Notes: generated from the sequence alone by a model not told the origin. A DNA stretch of 58,226 bases from an uncultured Bacillota bacterium (GCA_947168485.1 CAMVLZ010000006.1:1-58226); one strand, 5' to 3'; shown: positions 1-8,412, numbered from the stretch's first letter. Made by a program: numbers and translations.

Positions 1-377
1 ATATGGGTGTTAAATTACCATTTATTGCTTCTATTGTAGTTGGAACTATCCAGTTAGGAGCAACTATAGACTATGCAATACTTATGGCTACTACATATAA
101 AAAGAATAGATTAAAGTATAAAAAGAATGATGCTATGAAAGAGACTTTATCTTTTGTTACTCCTAGTATTATTACATCAGCACTATGTTTCTTTGCAGCG
201 ACAATTGGAGTAGGATTTTATACTAAGATTGATATGATTGGATCTATTTGTACATTATTATCTCGTGGATCTATTATTTCAATGTTTGTAGTATTACTAT
301 TAGTACCTAGTTTATTAACTACATTTGATAAAGTTATTATGAAAACTACTAAAGGAGGTAGAGATTATGTTAAATAA
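1..377 (+). CDS. MMPL/RND-family membrane transporter, C-terminal fragment
   Basis: This is the 3' end of a larger gene cut by the left window edge; only about 124 codons are visible, and the first ATG seen (base 3) is probably internal. The fragment carries the MMPL-type transmembrane block with the signature GATIDYAILMATTYKKNR, then two more hydrophobic helices and a short basic tail ending at 377. MMPL proteins are proton-driven exporters of lipids or hydrophobic compounds in the cytoplasmic membrane. The stop overlaps the next gene by 11 bp, and the next gene's AGGAGGT ribosome site (354-360) lies inside this reading frame, so the two are translationally linked. The family call is firm; the substrate is unknown. 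Confidence 0.85.
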   Translation, partial: MGVKLPFIASIVVGTIQLGATIDYAILMATTYKKNRLKYKKNDAMKETLSFVTPSIITSALCFFAATIGVGFYTKIDMIGSICTLLSRGSIISMFVVLLLVPSLLTTFDKVIMKTTKGGRDYVK

Positions 378-2037
378 GAAAATATTATTATTTATATTTA
401 GTATTTTATTATTACCAGTTAGTATATTTGCATATGATAAAAATGAGTTTGTTTATACTAATATTGATTCTAATGGAAAAGAAAGTGATAAGATTGTTAA
501 TAATGAATTATTATTAAAAGATAAGGGTACTATAGAAGATGAGACTTATCTTAAAGATATATTAAATATTAATGGTGATGAGAGTTTTTCATTAAAGAAT
601 AATAGATTATTATGGAAAAGTATTGGTAATTCTATTATGTATCAAGGTAAAATTGATAAGAAAAATCCTGTTAATGTAGATATTAAATATTATTTAAATG
701 ATAAAGAAGTTAAATATAAAGATATTCTTAATAAGAGTGGTAATATTACAATTAAATATATATTTGATAATACTATGTATAATTCAGAATATGGATTACA
801 TACTCCTTTTGTTATGAGTATGGGTTGTATTCTTAAAGATAAGTCTATTAAAGATATTAGTATAAATAATGGTAAAGTTATTAATATTGGTAATAGATTT
901 GTTATAGTTGGGATTGCTGCTCCTGGATTATATGATGATTTAAAATTAGATAAATTATCTAGTTTAGATACTATTGAGATTAATTATAAAACTGATAAAT
1001 TTAAGATGGGAGAAGTATATTTAGTAGGTAGTCCTAAAGTATTAGATGAAACTGATTTAGATGTATTTAATAGATTAGATAATGGTTTAAATCAAGTTAA
1101 TTTATTACAATCAGGTATTAATAAGATTAGTAATGGTAGTAATCAATTAAAGAATGGTTTAAATAAATATAATTCTAATTTTAAAACTTATAAAGATGGT
1201 ATTAATAGAGTTAATAATGGTTCTAATGAGTTAGCTTCTAAATATAATGAATTAGATAATGGTATTAATACTTTATATAGTAAAGTTAATGGTAGTTTAG
1301 ATTCTGTTAATAGTTTAAAAGAGGGATCTAATGATGTATCTAATGGTGTTAATGAATTAACTAATTCTACTTATAATTTATATAGTAATTTAATTAATAA
1401 GTATAAAGAAAATAATTCTATTATTAATTCTCTTAGTGAAAAGTATAATACATGTATACAAGTAATTAGTATGGATGGAGTAGATGAAACTACTAAGAAT
1501 AATTGTATGGAAGTTATTAGTGGTTATAATCAATTAAATGGAGCTAATAGTGCTATAAGTACAATTGTTACTAGTAGTTTAGGTATACCTAGTATGGATT
1601 ATGCAGATTATGCTTTAAATCAAATGAAGAGTACTAAATTAGATAAATTAAATGATGGAGCTAATGCTGTTAGTAATGGTAATTCTTTACTTAATAGTAA
1701 CTTAAATGAAATGAATAATGGTTTATATGAATTAAAGAATGGTTCATCTTTAGTAAAAGATTCTCTTAATACTTTAGCTAATGGTACTAATAAGATTAAT
1801 AATGCTACTAAAGAATTATATGATGGATCAAATAAATTATTAGATGGTATTAATTCATTAGATAAAGGTATTAATGAATTTAATGGTAGTGGTATTAGTA
1901 AATTAAGTAATTTATCTAATAAAGTAAAAGGTTACTCAAATAAATTTAAAAATTTAGTTAAATTATCTAAATCTTATAATGGATTTAGTAGTGATAATGC
2001 GACTAATACTACTTTTATTTATAAAGTTAATTATTAA
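367..2037 (+). CDS. Secreted heptad-repeat protein (YhgE/Pip-like L-x-x-G repeats) partnered with the MMPL exporter
   Basis: The 556-residue product starts with a typical signal peptide (MLNKKILLFIFSILLLPVSIFA, likely cleaved before YDKNE). A beta-rich region of about 200 residues follows, then a long stretch from about residue 235 to 530 built of repeats with Leu and Gly/Asn at fixed spacing (patterns such as NGSNQLKNGLNKY and DGSNKLLDGINSLDKG). This matches the Leu-x-x-Gly heptad repeats known from YhgE/Pip-type proteins, which often accompany or are fused to MMPL transporters. No C-terminal membrane anchor or LPXTG motif is seen, so it may act as a periplasmic-face or wall-associated coiled coil. 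An excellent AGGAGGT precedes the ATG. Function is inferred from context only. Confidence 0.7.
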   Translation: MLNKKILLFIFSILLLPVSIFAYDKNEFVYTNIDSNGKESDKIVNNELLLKDKGTIEDETYLKDILNINGDESFSLKNNRLLWKSIGNSIMYQGKIDKKNPVNVDIKYYLNDKEVKYKDILNKSGNITIKYIFDNTMYNSEYGLHTPFVMSMGCILKDKSIKDISINNGKVINIGNRFVIVGIAAPGLYDDLKLDKLSSLDTIEINYKTDKFKMGEVYLVGSPKVLDETDLDVFNRLDNGLNQVNLLQSGINKISNGSNQLKNGLNKYNSNFKTYKDGINRVNNGSNELASKYNELDNGINTLYSKVNGSLDSVNSLKEGSNDVSNGVNELTNSTYNLYSNLINKYKENNSIINSLSEKYNTCIQVISMDGVDETTKNNCMEVISGYNQLNGANSAISTIVTSSLGIPSMDYADYALNQMKSTKLDKLNDGANAVSNGNSLLNSNLNEMNNGLYELKNGSSLVKDSLNTLANGTNKINNATKELYDGSNKLLDGINSLDKGINEFNGSGISKLSNLSNKVKGYSNKFKNLVKLSKSYNGFSSDNATNTTFIYKVNY

Positions 2038-2062
2038 AAAGAAGAGTAATCTTCTTTTTTTT
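2036..2062 (+). terminator. Rho-independent terminator
   Basis: Stem AAAAAGAAGA, loop GTAA, stem TCTTCTTTTT and a continuing T run. The left arm begins inside the stop codon of the heptad-repeat gene. Confidence 0.85.
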
Positions 2063-2095
2063 AAGAATTTGTGGTATATTTAATATGGTGATGAT

Positions 2096-3859
2096 ATGAA
2101 TTTATTTACTAATTTACAACACTTTTTTGGTAATTTATTTAGAAAAGAGAGTAATGAACCTTGGTTAGGGTTTTATTCTAAAGAAGAAAGAAGTATTAAA
2201 TTTACTAAGAAAACTATATATGAATATTTAAGAGATAATGTTAAAGAAGAAGATTATGATTATATAGCTTTGAATTATTTTAATACTAAGATTAATTATA
2301 GAGAGATGTTTAAAAATATTAATATAGCTGCGAGAGGATTAAGATCTTTGGGCGTAAAAGAAGGAGATATTGTTAGTATATGTTTACCTAATATGCCTGA
2401 AGCTATATATGTATTTTATGCTTGTAATAAGATAGGGGCAGTTGCTGATTTTATACATCCTTTATCTAGTCCTGAACAAATGAAATTATATTTAGAAGAG
2501 AATAAGAGTAGAGTTTTATTCTTAGTAGATTTTGATTATGATAAGATGCATGAAGTTATACAAGGAAGTAAAGTATATAGAACTATATTAGTTTCTCCTA
2601 AAGAGAGTATGCCTCCTTTATTATTTGCTGGATATACTTTGACTAGATCTATTACTATGAAAAAACCTAAGTTTGGAGATAGTGATTATATAAGTTGGGT
2701 TGATTTTTATAATATTGGAGTTTCTTATAAGAAAGAAGTATCTACTAATATGAAATATGATGATTTAGCTATTATACTTCATAGTGGAGGTACTACTGGT
2801 TCTCCTAAGGGTATTATGATATCTAATTATAATTTTAATGCTGAGAGTCAACAAGATGCGGTTAATGTATATGATGTTAGACCTGGAGATAAGATTTTAA
2901 CAATACTTCCAATATTCCATGGATTTGGATTATGTGTTTGTGTACATACACCTTTATGTTTAAGAGTTGAAACTATACTTATGCCTGAATATGATGCGGG
3001 TAGATTTTATAAGATTATGAAATATGATAGACCTCATGTAATACTTGGAGTTCCTACATTATGGGAAGGTATGATGAATAATCCTAAATTTGATAAAGTT
3101 GATATGAGTCAATTTAAATATATAATTTCTGGAGGAGATCATTTAACTCCTGCTCAAGAGACTAAGATTAATAATTTCTTACATAAGAGAGGATGTAGAA
3201 TTAATATTATGAAGGGTTATGGTATGACTGAGTCTGTAGCGGCAGTATGTTATACTTTCCCTGGAGCTAATGAGATTGGATCTATTGGTATACCTATGGT
3301 AGGTAATGTTATTAAAATAGTTAATCCTGATACTTTAGAAGAAGTTCCTATAGGAGAAGAGGGAGAAATTATTATTAATGGTCCTACTGTAATGATGGGT
3401 TATTTAAATAAACCTGATGAAACTAAAAAAGTTGTTTTTAAGGATAAGAATGGAGAGAAATGGTTAAGAACAGGAGATATAGGTTATATGGCTCCTACTG
3501 GATTTATCTATTTTACTCAAAGATTAAAGAGAATGATAGTTGTATCTGGATTTAATGTATATCCATCTCAAATAGAAGACGTTATAGCAGAGCATCCTGC
3601 AGTAAAACAAGTTTCAGTAATAGGAATACCTCATAAATATAAAATGGCTGTTCCTAAGGCTTATATTGTATTAAATGAAGGTGTTACTGATAGTGAAGCA
3701 AGAATTAGACATGAAATAAAAGAAATATGTAAAGAAAAACTATCAGTTTATTCTCAACCAAAAGATTTTGAGTTTAGAGATACTCTTCCTAAGACTTTAA
3801 TGAATAAAATTGATTATAAAAAGTTAGAAGAAGAACATATGAATAAAGAGAACAATTAG
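2096..3859 (+). CDS. Acyl-CoA synthetase / AMP-forming ligase (ANL superfamily)
   Basis: The 587-residue protein has the full set of adenylate-forming enzyme motifs in order: the P-loop LHSGGTTGSPKG (about residue 225), GYGMTES (about 375), the ATP-binding WLRTGDIG (about 460), the hinge and A8 motif KRMIVVSGFNVYPSQIE, and a C-terminal PKTLMNKIDYK carrying the expected catalytic Lys. Such enzymes activate a carboxylate as acyl-AMP and usually transfer it to CoA; the ligand cannot be read from sequence. A short insert around residues 180-200 (RSITMKKPKFGDSDY) makes it slightly longer than average. It follows the MMPL and heptad-repeat genes across a terminator, with its own GGTGATG ribosome site and a weak extended -10 (TGGTATATT, 2072-2080). 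A lipid-activation role beside a lipid exporter is plausible but inferred. Confidence 0.9.
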   Translation: MNLFTNLQHFFGNLFRKESNEPWLGFYSKEERSIKFTKKTIYEYLRDNVKEEDYDYIALNYFNTKINYREMFKNINIAARGLRSLGVKEGDIVSICLPNMPEAIYVFYACNKIGAVADFIHPLSSPEQMKLYLEENKSRVLFLVDFDYDKMHEVIQGSKVYRTILVSPKESMPPLLFAGYTLTRSITMKKPKFGDSDYISWVDFYNIGVSYKKEVSTNMKYDDLAIILHSGGTTGSPKGIMISNYNFNAESQQDAVNVYDVRPGDKILTILPIFHGFGLCVCVHTPLCLRVETILMPEYDAGRFYKIMKYDRPHVILGVPTLWEGMMNNPKFDKVDMSQFKYIISGGDHLTPAQETKINNFLHKRGCRINIMKGYGMTESVAAVCYTFPGANEIGSIGIPMVGNVIKIVNPDTLEEVPIGEEGEIIINGPTVMMGYLNKPDETKKVVFKDKNGEKWLRTGDIGYMAPTGFIYFTQRLKRMIVVSGFNVYPSQIEDVIAEHPAVKQVSVIGIPHKYKMAVPKAYIVLNEGVTDSEARIRHEIKEICKEKLSVYSQPKDFEFRDTLPKTLMNKIDYKKLEEEHMNKENN

Positions 3860-3870
3860 TTCTCTTTTTT
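3847..3870 (+). terminator. Rho-independent terminator overlapping a stop codon
   Basis: Stem AGAGAAC (3847-3853), loop AATTA, stem GTTCTCT (3859-3865), then T5. The TAG stop of the synthetase lies in the loop and right arm. Confidence 0.85.
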
Positions 3871-3880
3871 ATTGGTATAA

Positions 3881-3909
3881 TTGACTTTTTTACACTTTTA
3901 TGATATAAT
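3881..3909 (+). promoter_or_regulatory. Near-consensus sigma-A promoter
   Basis: -35 TTGACT (3881-3886), 17-bp spacer, -10 TATAAT (3904-3909) preceded by an extended TGA element. It drives the gene starting at 3937. Confidence 0.85.
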
Positions 3910-3936
3910 GTGTATCGTTATTTAAGGGGGATAAGT

Positions 3937-4668
3937 ATGAATAACGAAACAAGAAATATTCTAAATAATAATATTCATGAAATTATTGATAAGTTTGTTG
4001 CAAGAGAGAATAAAAATTCTTTAAGTAATTTAAAAGCTTGTAAAGAGAGTTTATTATTTATTGAAGATCATAAAGATGATTTTGATGATAGACTTGTACG
4101 TAAACATGTATATAATTCATTACAAAATATTGATCATTTTGCTCTTATTGATTATTACAAAAGTGATTTTAGTTCTAATGATGCTATAAAGGTATGTGAT
4201 GATATAGTTAATAAAAATAATGATTATTTAGCTTATTTAGTTGCTGCTACTTATGATAAGGATGTTTTACAAGAAGTTATTGATAAGTATATGAATTATA
4301 TTGAAAATCCTAAATGTAGCGAGATACCTGGTGTTTTTACTGCTAAATCATTATATACTTTTAGAGTAGTTAATGGTGTTGTTCCAAAGTTTCCAGAATA
4401 TAAATATGATAAAGCTGGATATGGTCATATTGCTTATAAATTTGCTAGAACTGTATTAGATGAATCATTTGAAAGAGCTGCAAATAAGAATTATAACTCT
4501 GAAATTTCTAATGAAGGTATTGATTTTGATAATAAAATACAAGATTTAATGAATGAATATCATGATATACAAGAACAAAAACAAAATTTAAATAATCGTG
4601 AAAAAGTTTTATTAAAAGAAATTTCTTCTACTAAAGCTAAAGCTAATGCTGTTAGAAGAAAAAAATAA
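3937..4668 (+). CDS. Uncharacterised cytoplasmic protein with C-terminal coiled coil
   Basis: I do not recognise this 243-residue protein. It is soluble, acidic and predicted mostly helical, with a middle section SLYTFRVVNGVVPKFPEY and a C-terminal coiled-coil stretch (about 195-243: DLMNEYHDIQEQKQNLNNR) ending in a basic KAKANAVRRKK tail. The reading frame is open from a GTG at 3910, but that codon overlaps the -10 box. The ATG at 3937 sits seven bases after an AAGGGGG ribosome site (3924-3930), so I use it. It is monocistronic: a near-perfect promoter in front and a strong terminator behind. No enzyme motif or membrane segment is visible. Confidence 0.75.
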   Translation: MNNETRNILNNNIHEIIDKFVARENKNSLSNLKACKESLLFIEDHKDDFDDRLVRKHVYNSLQNIDHFALIDYYKSDFSSNDAIKVCDDIVNKNNDYLAYLVAATYDKDVLQEVIDKYMNYIENPKCSEIPGVFTAKSLYTFRVVNGVVPKFPEYKYDKAGYGHIAYKFARTVLDESFERAANKNYNSEISNEGIDFDNKIQDLMNEYHDIQEQKQNLNNREKVLLKEISSTKAKANAVRRKK

Positions 4669-4674
4669 TTAGTT

Positions 4675-4698
4675 AAAGTACTCATATGGGTACTTTTT
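4675..4698 (+). terminator. Rho-independent terminator
   Basis: Stem AAAGTACTC (4675-4683), loop ATAT, stem GGGTACTTT (4688-4696) and a T run. Confidence 0.85.
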
Positions 4699-4727
4699 TT
4701 GATAATTAATTAAATGTTTGTTATAAT
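4699..4727 (+). promoter_or_regulatory. Sigma-A promoter of queH
   Basis: -35 TTGATA (4699-4704), 17-bp spacer, -10 TATAAT (4722-4727). It begins directly at the T run of the preceding terminator. Confidence 0.8.
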
Positions 4728-4750
4728 TATATATATTTTTGAGGTGTATT

Positions 4751-5350
4751 ATGAATTACGATTATGAGATGACTAAACAATTAGAAAATATAAATTTAGG
4801 AGAAAAATTACTTCTACATGTTTGTTGTGCACCTTGTTCTTCTGCATGTATTGAAAGACTTGGTGATTATTTTGAGATAGTACTTTATTTCTATAATCCT
4901 AATATTACTGATGAAAATGAATATAATAAAAGACTTAATGAATTAAAAAGATTTGTTAGTGATATTAAAACTAAATTTGGTATTAGTGTAGTAGAAGGTA
5001 AATATGATCCTAAAGCATTCTTTGATATTAGTAAAGGTTTAGAAGATGAACCTGAGAGAGGTAAAAGATGCTACAAGTGTTATAAATTAAGACTAGAAGA
5101 TACTGCTAAAAAAGCTGATGAATTAAATATTAAGTATTTTGCTACTACTTTAACACTTTCTCCTTATAAGAGAGTTAATTGGGTTAATGAGATAGGTGAG
5201 GATTTAGATAAGATTTATGATTCTACTTATTTATATTCTGATTTTAAAAAGAAAAATGGTTATAAGAGAAGTATTGAATTAAGTAAAGAATATAATTTAT
5301 ATAGACAAGATTATTGTGGATGTGTTTATAGTTTAAGAGATAAAGATTAA
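4751..5350 (+). CDS. queH: Epoxyqueuosine reductase QueH
   Basis: This 199-residue protein belongs to the QueH (former DUF208) family, which performs the last step of queuosine synthesis, reducing epoxyqueuosine in tRNA to queuosine with an iron-sulfur cofactor. The hallmark cysteines are present: LLLHVCCAPCSSACIERL near the N-terminus, KRCYKCYKLRLEDTA in the middle, and DYCGCVYSLRD at the C-terminus. The frame is open from a TTG at 4739, but the GAGGTG ribosome site (4741-4746) places the start at the ATG at 4751. It has its own promoter and terminator. No other queuosine gene is in the window, so Q or its precursor is either salvaged or made from genes elsewhere. Confidence 0.93.
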   Translation: MNYDYEMTKQLENINLGEKLLLHVCCAPCSSACIERLGDYFEIVLYFYNPNITDENEYNKRLNELKRFVSDIKTKFGISVVEGKYDPKAFFDISKGLEDEPERGKRCYKCYKLRLEDTAKKADELNIKYFATTLTLSPYKRVNWVNEIGEDLDKIYDSTYLYSDFKKKNGYKRSIELSKEYNLYRQDYCGCVYSLRDKD

Positions 5351-5362
5351 TTTATCTTTTTT
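5338..5362 (+). terminator. Rho-independent terminator overlapping the queH stop
   Basis: Stem AGATAAA (5338-5344), loop GATTAA that holds the stop codon, stem TTTATCT (5351-5357), T run. Confidence 0.75.
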
Positions 5363-5384
5363 ACTTTTAGTGTAGGTTAATAAA

Positions 5385-5393
5385 TGTTATAAT
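5385..5393 (+). promoter_or_regulatory. Extended -10 promoter of murC
   Basis: TGT followed by TATAAT (5388-5393). The -35 region (around 5365) is weak. The ribosome site AGAAGGTGATT and the ATG at 5415 follow. Confidence 0.65.
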
Positions 5394-5414
5394 GATTTTA
5401 GAAGGTGATTAGAA

Positions 5415-6725
5415 ATGAAATATTATTGTATAGGTATAAAAGGAACTGGAATGAGTACTTTAGCTCAAATATTATTTGATTTAGGAAATGAAGTATCTGG
5501 TTATGATGATGCAAGAGATCGTAAATTTACTCAATTAGGATTAGAAGAAAGAGGAATTAAGATTTATTATGACCATGATCATGAAATAGATAAAGACACT
5601 ATTGTTACTTATAGTGTAGCATTTAAAGAAGATCATCCTGAGATGAAAAGAGTAAGAGAATTAGGCCTTACAATTAAACCTTATGGTGAGATTATGGGTG
5701 ATGTAGTTGATGAGTTTTCTACTATAGGTGTTAGTGGTACTCATGGTAAAACAACTACTTCTTCATTAATTAGACATGTATTAGAAGATAATGGTGGTTG
5801 CAACTATTTTATAGGTGCAGGAGATGGAATGGCTAAAAGAGAAAATGAATATTATGTAGTTGAAAGTGATGAATTTAATAGACATTTCTTATATTATCAC
5901 CCAAGATATTCTATTATTACTAATGTAGAAGAAGAACATATGGAAATATATGATGATATAGAAGATTTACGTAAGACATTTGAACAATTTGCTAATCAAA
6001 CTAAAGAATTAGTTATCGCAAATGGAGATAATGAAGTTATAAGAAAAATTAATTTCAAAACTAAAGTAATTTATTATGGATTTAATGAAGATAATGATTT
6101 AGTTATTAAGAATTGTAATTTTGGATCTAAAAACTCTGAATTTGATTTATTCTTACATGGAGAGTTATTAGGACACTTTGATTTACCACTATTTGGTAAA
6201 CATATGGTTATGAATGGAGCAGCTTGTATTGGATTATGTAATTATTTAGGAATAGATGTTAAAAAGATACATGATTCATTAGAGACATTTGTTAATGCTA
6301 AGAGAAGATTTGAAATTAAAGATTTAATTGATGGTACAGTTATTGTAGATGATTATGCTCATCATCCAACTGAAATTAAAGCTACTTTAGAAGCAGCTAG
6401 ACAAAGATATCCTGAAGAAAAGATAGTAGTTGTATTTAGGCCAAATACTTATTCGCGTATACAAGATTTTTGTGATAACTTTGTTACTTCTCTCGGTGTA
6501 GCAGATAAAGTATATTTAACTGAAGTTGTTGCTAACAGAGAGAAACAAGAGGATTATCCTGGTGTTACTTCTCATAATATTGGAGATAAGATAGAGAATT
6601 CAGAATTTGTTGATGAAGATAGTATGGATAAGTTAGTTAAAGAAAAGGGTAGTGTAGTTATGTTTATGGGATGTGCTGATAATTCACATTTGATAGAAAA
6701 CTATATTAAAGAATTAAAAAAGTAG
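5415..6725 (+). CDS. murC: UDP-N-acetylmuramate--L-alanine ligase MurC
   Basis: This 436-residue Mur ligase catalyses ATP-dependent addition of L-Ala to UDP-MurNAc in the cytoplasm, the first amino-acid step of peptidoglycan synthesis. The Rossmann N-terminus (CIGIKGTGMSTLA), the ATP P-loop GVSGTHGKTTTSS (about residue 110), the conserved ESDEFNRHF, the VDDYAHHPTE block (about 315) and RPNTYSR are all present. The glycine motif reads GIKGTGM rather than the usual GIGGxGM, the form common in the shorter Firmicutes proteins. It is monocistronic between its own promoter and terminator. Presence of murC indicates a walled cell and argues against a true mollicute. Confidence 0.95.
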   Translation: MKYYCIGIKGTGMSTLAQILFDLGNEVSGYDDARDRKFTQLGLEERGIKIYYDHDHEIDKDTIVTYSVAFKEDHPEMKRVRELGLTIKPYGEIMGDVVDEFSTIGVSGTHGKTTTSSLIRHVLEDNGGCNYFIGAGDGMAKRENEYYVVESDEFNRHFLYYHPRYSIITNVEEEHMEIYDDIEDLRKTFEQFANQTKELVIANGDNEVIRKINFKTKVIYYGFNEDNDLVIKNCNFGSKNSEFDLFLHGELLGHFDLPLFGKHMVMNGAACIGLCNYLGIDVKKIHDSLETFVNAKRRFEIKDLIDGTVIVDDYAHHPTEIKATLEAARQRYPEEKIVVVFRPNTYSRIQDFCDNFVTSLGVADKVYLTEVVANREKQEDYPGVTSHNIGDKIENSEFVDEDSMDKLVKEKGSVVMFMGCADNSHLIENYIKELKK

Positions 6726-6746
6726 TTGTTTGAAGCTACTTTTTTT
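6717..6746 (+). terminator. Rho-independent terminator at the murC stop
   Basis: AAAAGTAG ... CTACTTTT stem with a 10-base loop. The left arm contains the TAG stop and the right arm runs into T7. Confidence 0.8.
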
Positions 6747-6754
6747 GTTATAAT
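6726..6754 (+). promoter_or_regulatory. Promoter of tRNA-Glu
   Basis: -35 TTGTTT (6726-6731), 17-bp spacer, -10 TATAAT (6749-6754) with extended TGT. It overlaps the murC terminator. Confidence 0.7.
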
Positions 6755-6767
6755 ATTTTTGTTAAAT

Positions 6768-6844
6768 GGCCTGTTGGTGAAGTGGCTTAACACACTGCCC
6801 TCTCAAGGCAGCATTCACGGATTCGAATTCCGTACAGGCTACCA
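6768..6844 (+). tRNA. tRNA-Glu (anticodon CTC)
   Basis: A complete cloverleaf with encoded CCA: acceptor GGCCTGT/ACAGGCT (G1-U72 wobble), anticodon stem CTGCC/GGCAG with loop CTCTCAA, and T arm ACGGA-TTCGAAT-TCCGT. The anticodon CTC reads GAG. The body resembles Bacillus tRNA-Glu(TTC). As C34 pairs only with G-ending codons, another tRNA-Glu must exist elsewhere for the much commoner GAA. Confidence 0.93.
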
Positions 6845-6853
6845 ATTGTTAAT

Positions 6854-6875
6854 AACTAGGGTAACCTAGTTTTTT
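6854..6875 (+). terminator. Rho-independent terminator of tRNA-Glu
   Basis: Stem AACTAGG (6854-6860), loop GTAA, stem CCTAGTT (6865-6871), T5. Confidence 0.85.
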
Positions 6876-6893
6876 AAATATGAAGGTGGGTTT

Positions 6894-7436
6894 ATGTATA
6901 AAGAAAAAGTTGAATGGTTAAAGAATGCTAGAGAAATGATGAAAGACTTTCCAGTATGTGATAGTTTTGTTCTAGACTATGTTAAAAAAGAAGATGAAGT
7001 CTTTAAATATGAATTAAAATCTCTAGGTATAATTATGAATTCTATTAATAATAATCTTGATGATATTGATTATATTAATGAAATTCTTATTAATAGTAAA
7101 GATAAAGATATTCAAAATTTATGTTTAGAAGAGATGAATGAGAGAAAGAATAATATTATTAATTATTGTAATTTAGTTGATGACTTCTTCTTAAAAGATA
7201 GACTTATTAAACATTTTGATATTTTAAAAGAAGAAAGTGATAAAAAGATAGATGATTATAGTAAACATATATGTACTTATGTTTATAATAATTCTTATGT
7301 AAATGCGATTAATAAAGAAAAAAGAAAATTAAAGAATATTAATAGTTGTTTACTTGTATTGAATGGTCGTTGTCCAGAACTAATTAATAATTATACTGAT
7401 AATTTAAATAAGAAGCATAAATTGACTTTAATATAG
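6894..7436 (+). CDS. Uncharacterised helical protein
   Basis: I do not recognise this 180-residue protein. It is soluble, strongly charged and rich in Asn, Lys and Ile, with predicted helical segments (ELKSLGIIMNSINNNLDDID, CLEEMNERKNNIINYCNLV). It has six cysteines (positions about 22, 82, 95, 128, 154 and 162) but no recognisable metal motif. The ATG follows a GAAGGTGGG ribosome site. It lies between the tRNA-Glu terminator and its own terminator. No promoter with a good -35 is obvious, so read-through from the tRNA unit is possible. Low-complexity composition makes remote homology hard to judge by eye. Confidence 0.7.
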   Translation: MYKEKVEWLKNAREMMKDFPVCDSFVLDYVKKEDEVFKYELKSLGIIMNSINNNLDDIDYINEILINSKDKDIQNLCLEEMNERKNNIINYCNLVDDFFLKDRLIKHFDILKEESDKKIDDYSKHICTYVYNNSYVNAINKEKRKLKNINSCLLVLNGRCPELINNYTDNLNKKHKLTLI

Positions 7437-7440
7437 TATG

Positions 7441-7468
7441 ACATGTCTTATAATTTTGACATGTTTTT
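7441..7468 (+). terminator. Rho-independent terminator
   Basis: Stem ACATGTC (7441-7447), loop TTATAATTTT, stem GACATGT (7458-7464), T5. Confidence 0.75.
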
Positions 7469-7494
7469 ACTTGTAAAAAATTAGTAATTATAAT
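7466..7494 (+). promoter_or_regulatory. Promoter of the 7522 gene
   Basis: -35 TTTACT (7466-7471), 17-bp spacer, -10 TATAAT (7489-7494). Confidence 0.65.
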
Positions 7495-7521
7495 AAAATT
7501 ATTATAGTAGGAGTTGGTAGT

Positions 7522-8412
7522 ATGAATAATCAAAGTGTTAATAATATTCCTAATCAAACAGTACAAGGACAAGTAGCTCAACCTACTAATCAACCTGTTG
7601 CTCAACCTGTTGTTCAAAATACTGTTCCTGTTCAACCACAAGCAGCTACTCAACCAGTAAATAATGTAAAAACTAAAAAGAGTAAATCAGGTGTTGTTAT
7701 TATATTATTATTAATTATTATTTTAGGGTTAGCTGGTGGATGTTATTACTTTTATGATCAAAATAATCAAACTATTGATTATTATAAAAATTATTATAGT
7801 CCAGTTACTGCTGATGAAATGACTAAATTAGATTTAGAATCTACTATAGTAAAGGATTTATATGCAACATTTAGTACTACTGTTGAAGAAGATTATTTTG
7901 CTAAAGATTATAGTAGTAATACTATGAAATTATATATTGCTTTGAAGAATGTTAATATTAGAGATTATTTAAATTCTAATTGTAATATGTATGATAATAC
8001 TAAGTTGCAACATTTTACTTGTTCTGGTAATTTTACTCCTAAAGCTATAGATGAAAATGTTGTTAAACTTAAATTAAAACAGTTATATGGTGATAATAAT
8101 AATGTAGAATTAACTGATGTTCAGTTATCTAATTCTTGTTATGGAGGATATCAATATATATCTGGTAGAAAACAATTTGTACAAGGTAAATGTGCTGGTA
8201 ATGTAGAATGTTTAGTTCAAGCAGAAAAAGAATTAATTAGTGCCACTAGTACTAAGAGTGGTGTTGAATTAAGAGAACAAGTTAGATATTATTCTACTAA
8301 TATTTCTGTTCCTGATTATTTAAAGAGTGGTATTTATATATATAAATTTAGATTAGATAATAATTATAATTATGTATTAATGAGTAAAGAATTAAGCGAG
8401 GAGAGAGGTTAA
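7522..8412 (+). CDS. Single-span membrane-anchored extracytoplasmic protein, paralogue family member A
   Basis: The 296-residue protein has a Gln/Pro/Asn/Val-rich cytoplasmic tail (residues 1-50, repeats of QPV/QPT), basic KTKKSKS, one membrane helix (GVVIILLLIIILGLAGGCYY, about 56-76) and an outside domain with several cysteines. Two regions resemble the products at 47938 and 55282: the post-membrane stretch LDLESTIVKDLYATF and the C-terminal YIYKFRLDNNYNYVLMSKEL. Function is unknown. The ribosome site is TAGGAG. Its stop codon shares one base with the start of the next gene (TAATG), so the MBL-fold hydrolase is translationally coupled to it. Confidence 0.7.
   Translation: MNNQSVNNIPNQTVQGQVAQPTNQPVAQPVVQNTVPVQPQAATQPVNNVKTKKSKSGVVIILLLIIILGLAGGCYYFYDQNNQTIDYYKNYYSPVTADEMTKLDLESTIVKDLYATFSTTVEEDYFAKDYSSNTMKLYIALKNVNIRDYLNSNCNMYDNTKLQHFTCSGNFTPKAIDENVVKLKLKQLYGDNNNVELTDVQLSNSCYGGYQYISGRKQFVQGKCAGNVECLVQAEKELISATSTKSGVELREQVRYYSTNISVPDYLKSGIYIYKFRLDNNYNYVLMSKELSEERG

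Noticed and set aside
1060..1980. Short repeated units resembling a CRISPR or satellite array
   Set aside because: They are degenerate Asn/Gly/Leu heptad codons inside an intact coding frame; there are no conserved direct repeats with unique spacers.
6768..7436. tRNA-Glu as an integration site for a mobile element
   Set aside because: No integrase, no direct repeat of the tRNA 3' end and no phage-like genes nearby; the xerD gene is a housekeeping recombinase.
7384..7653. Minus-strand open frame opposite the 7441 terminator and the start of the 7522 gene
   Set aside because: No ribosome site, Ser/Asn/Ile-rich antisense composition, and it spans a terminator and promoter of the plus-strand genes.
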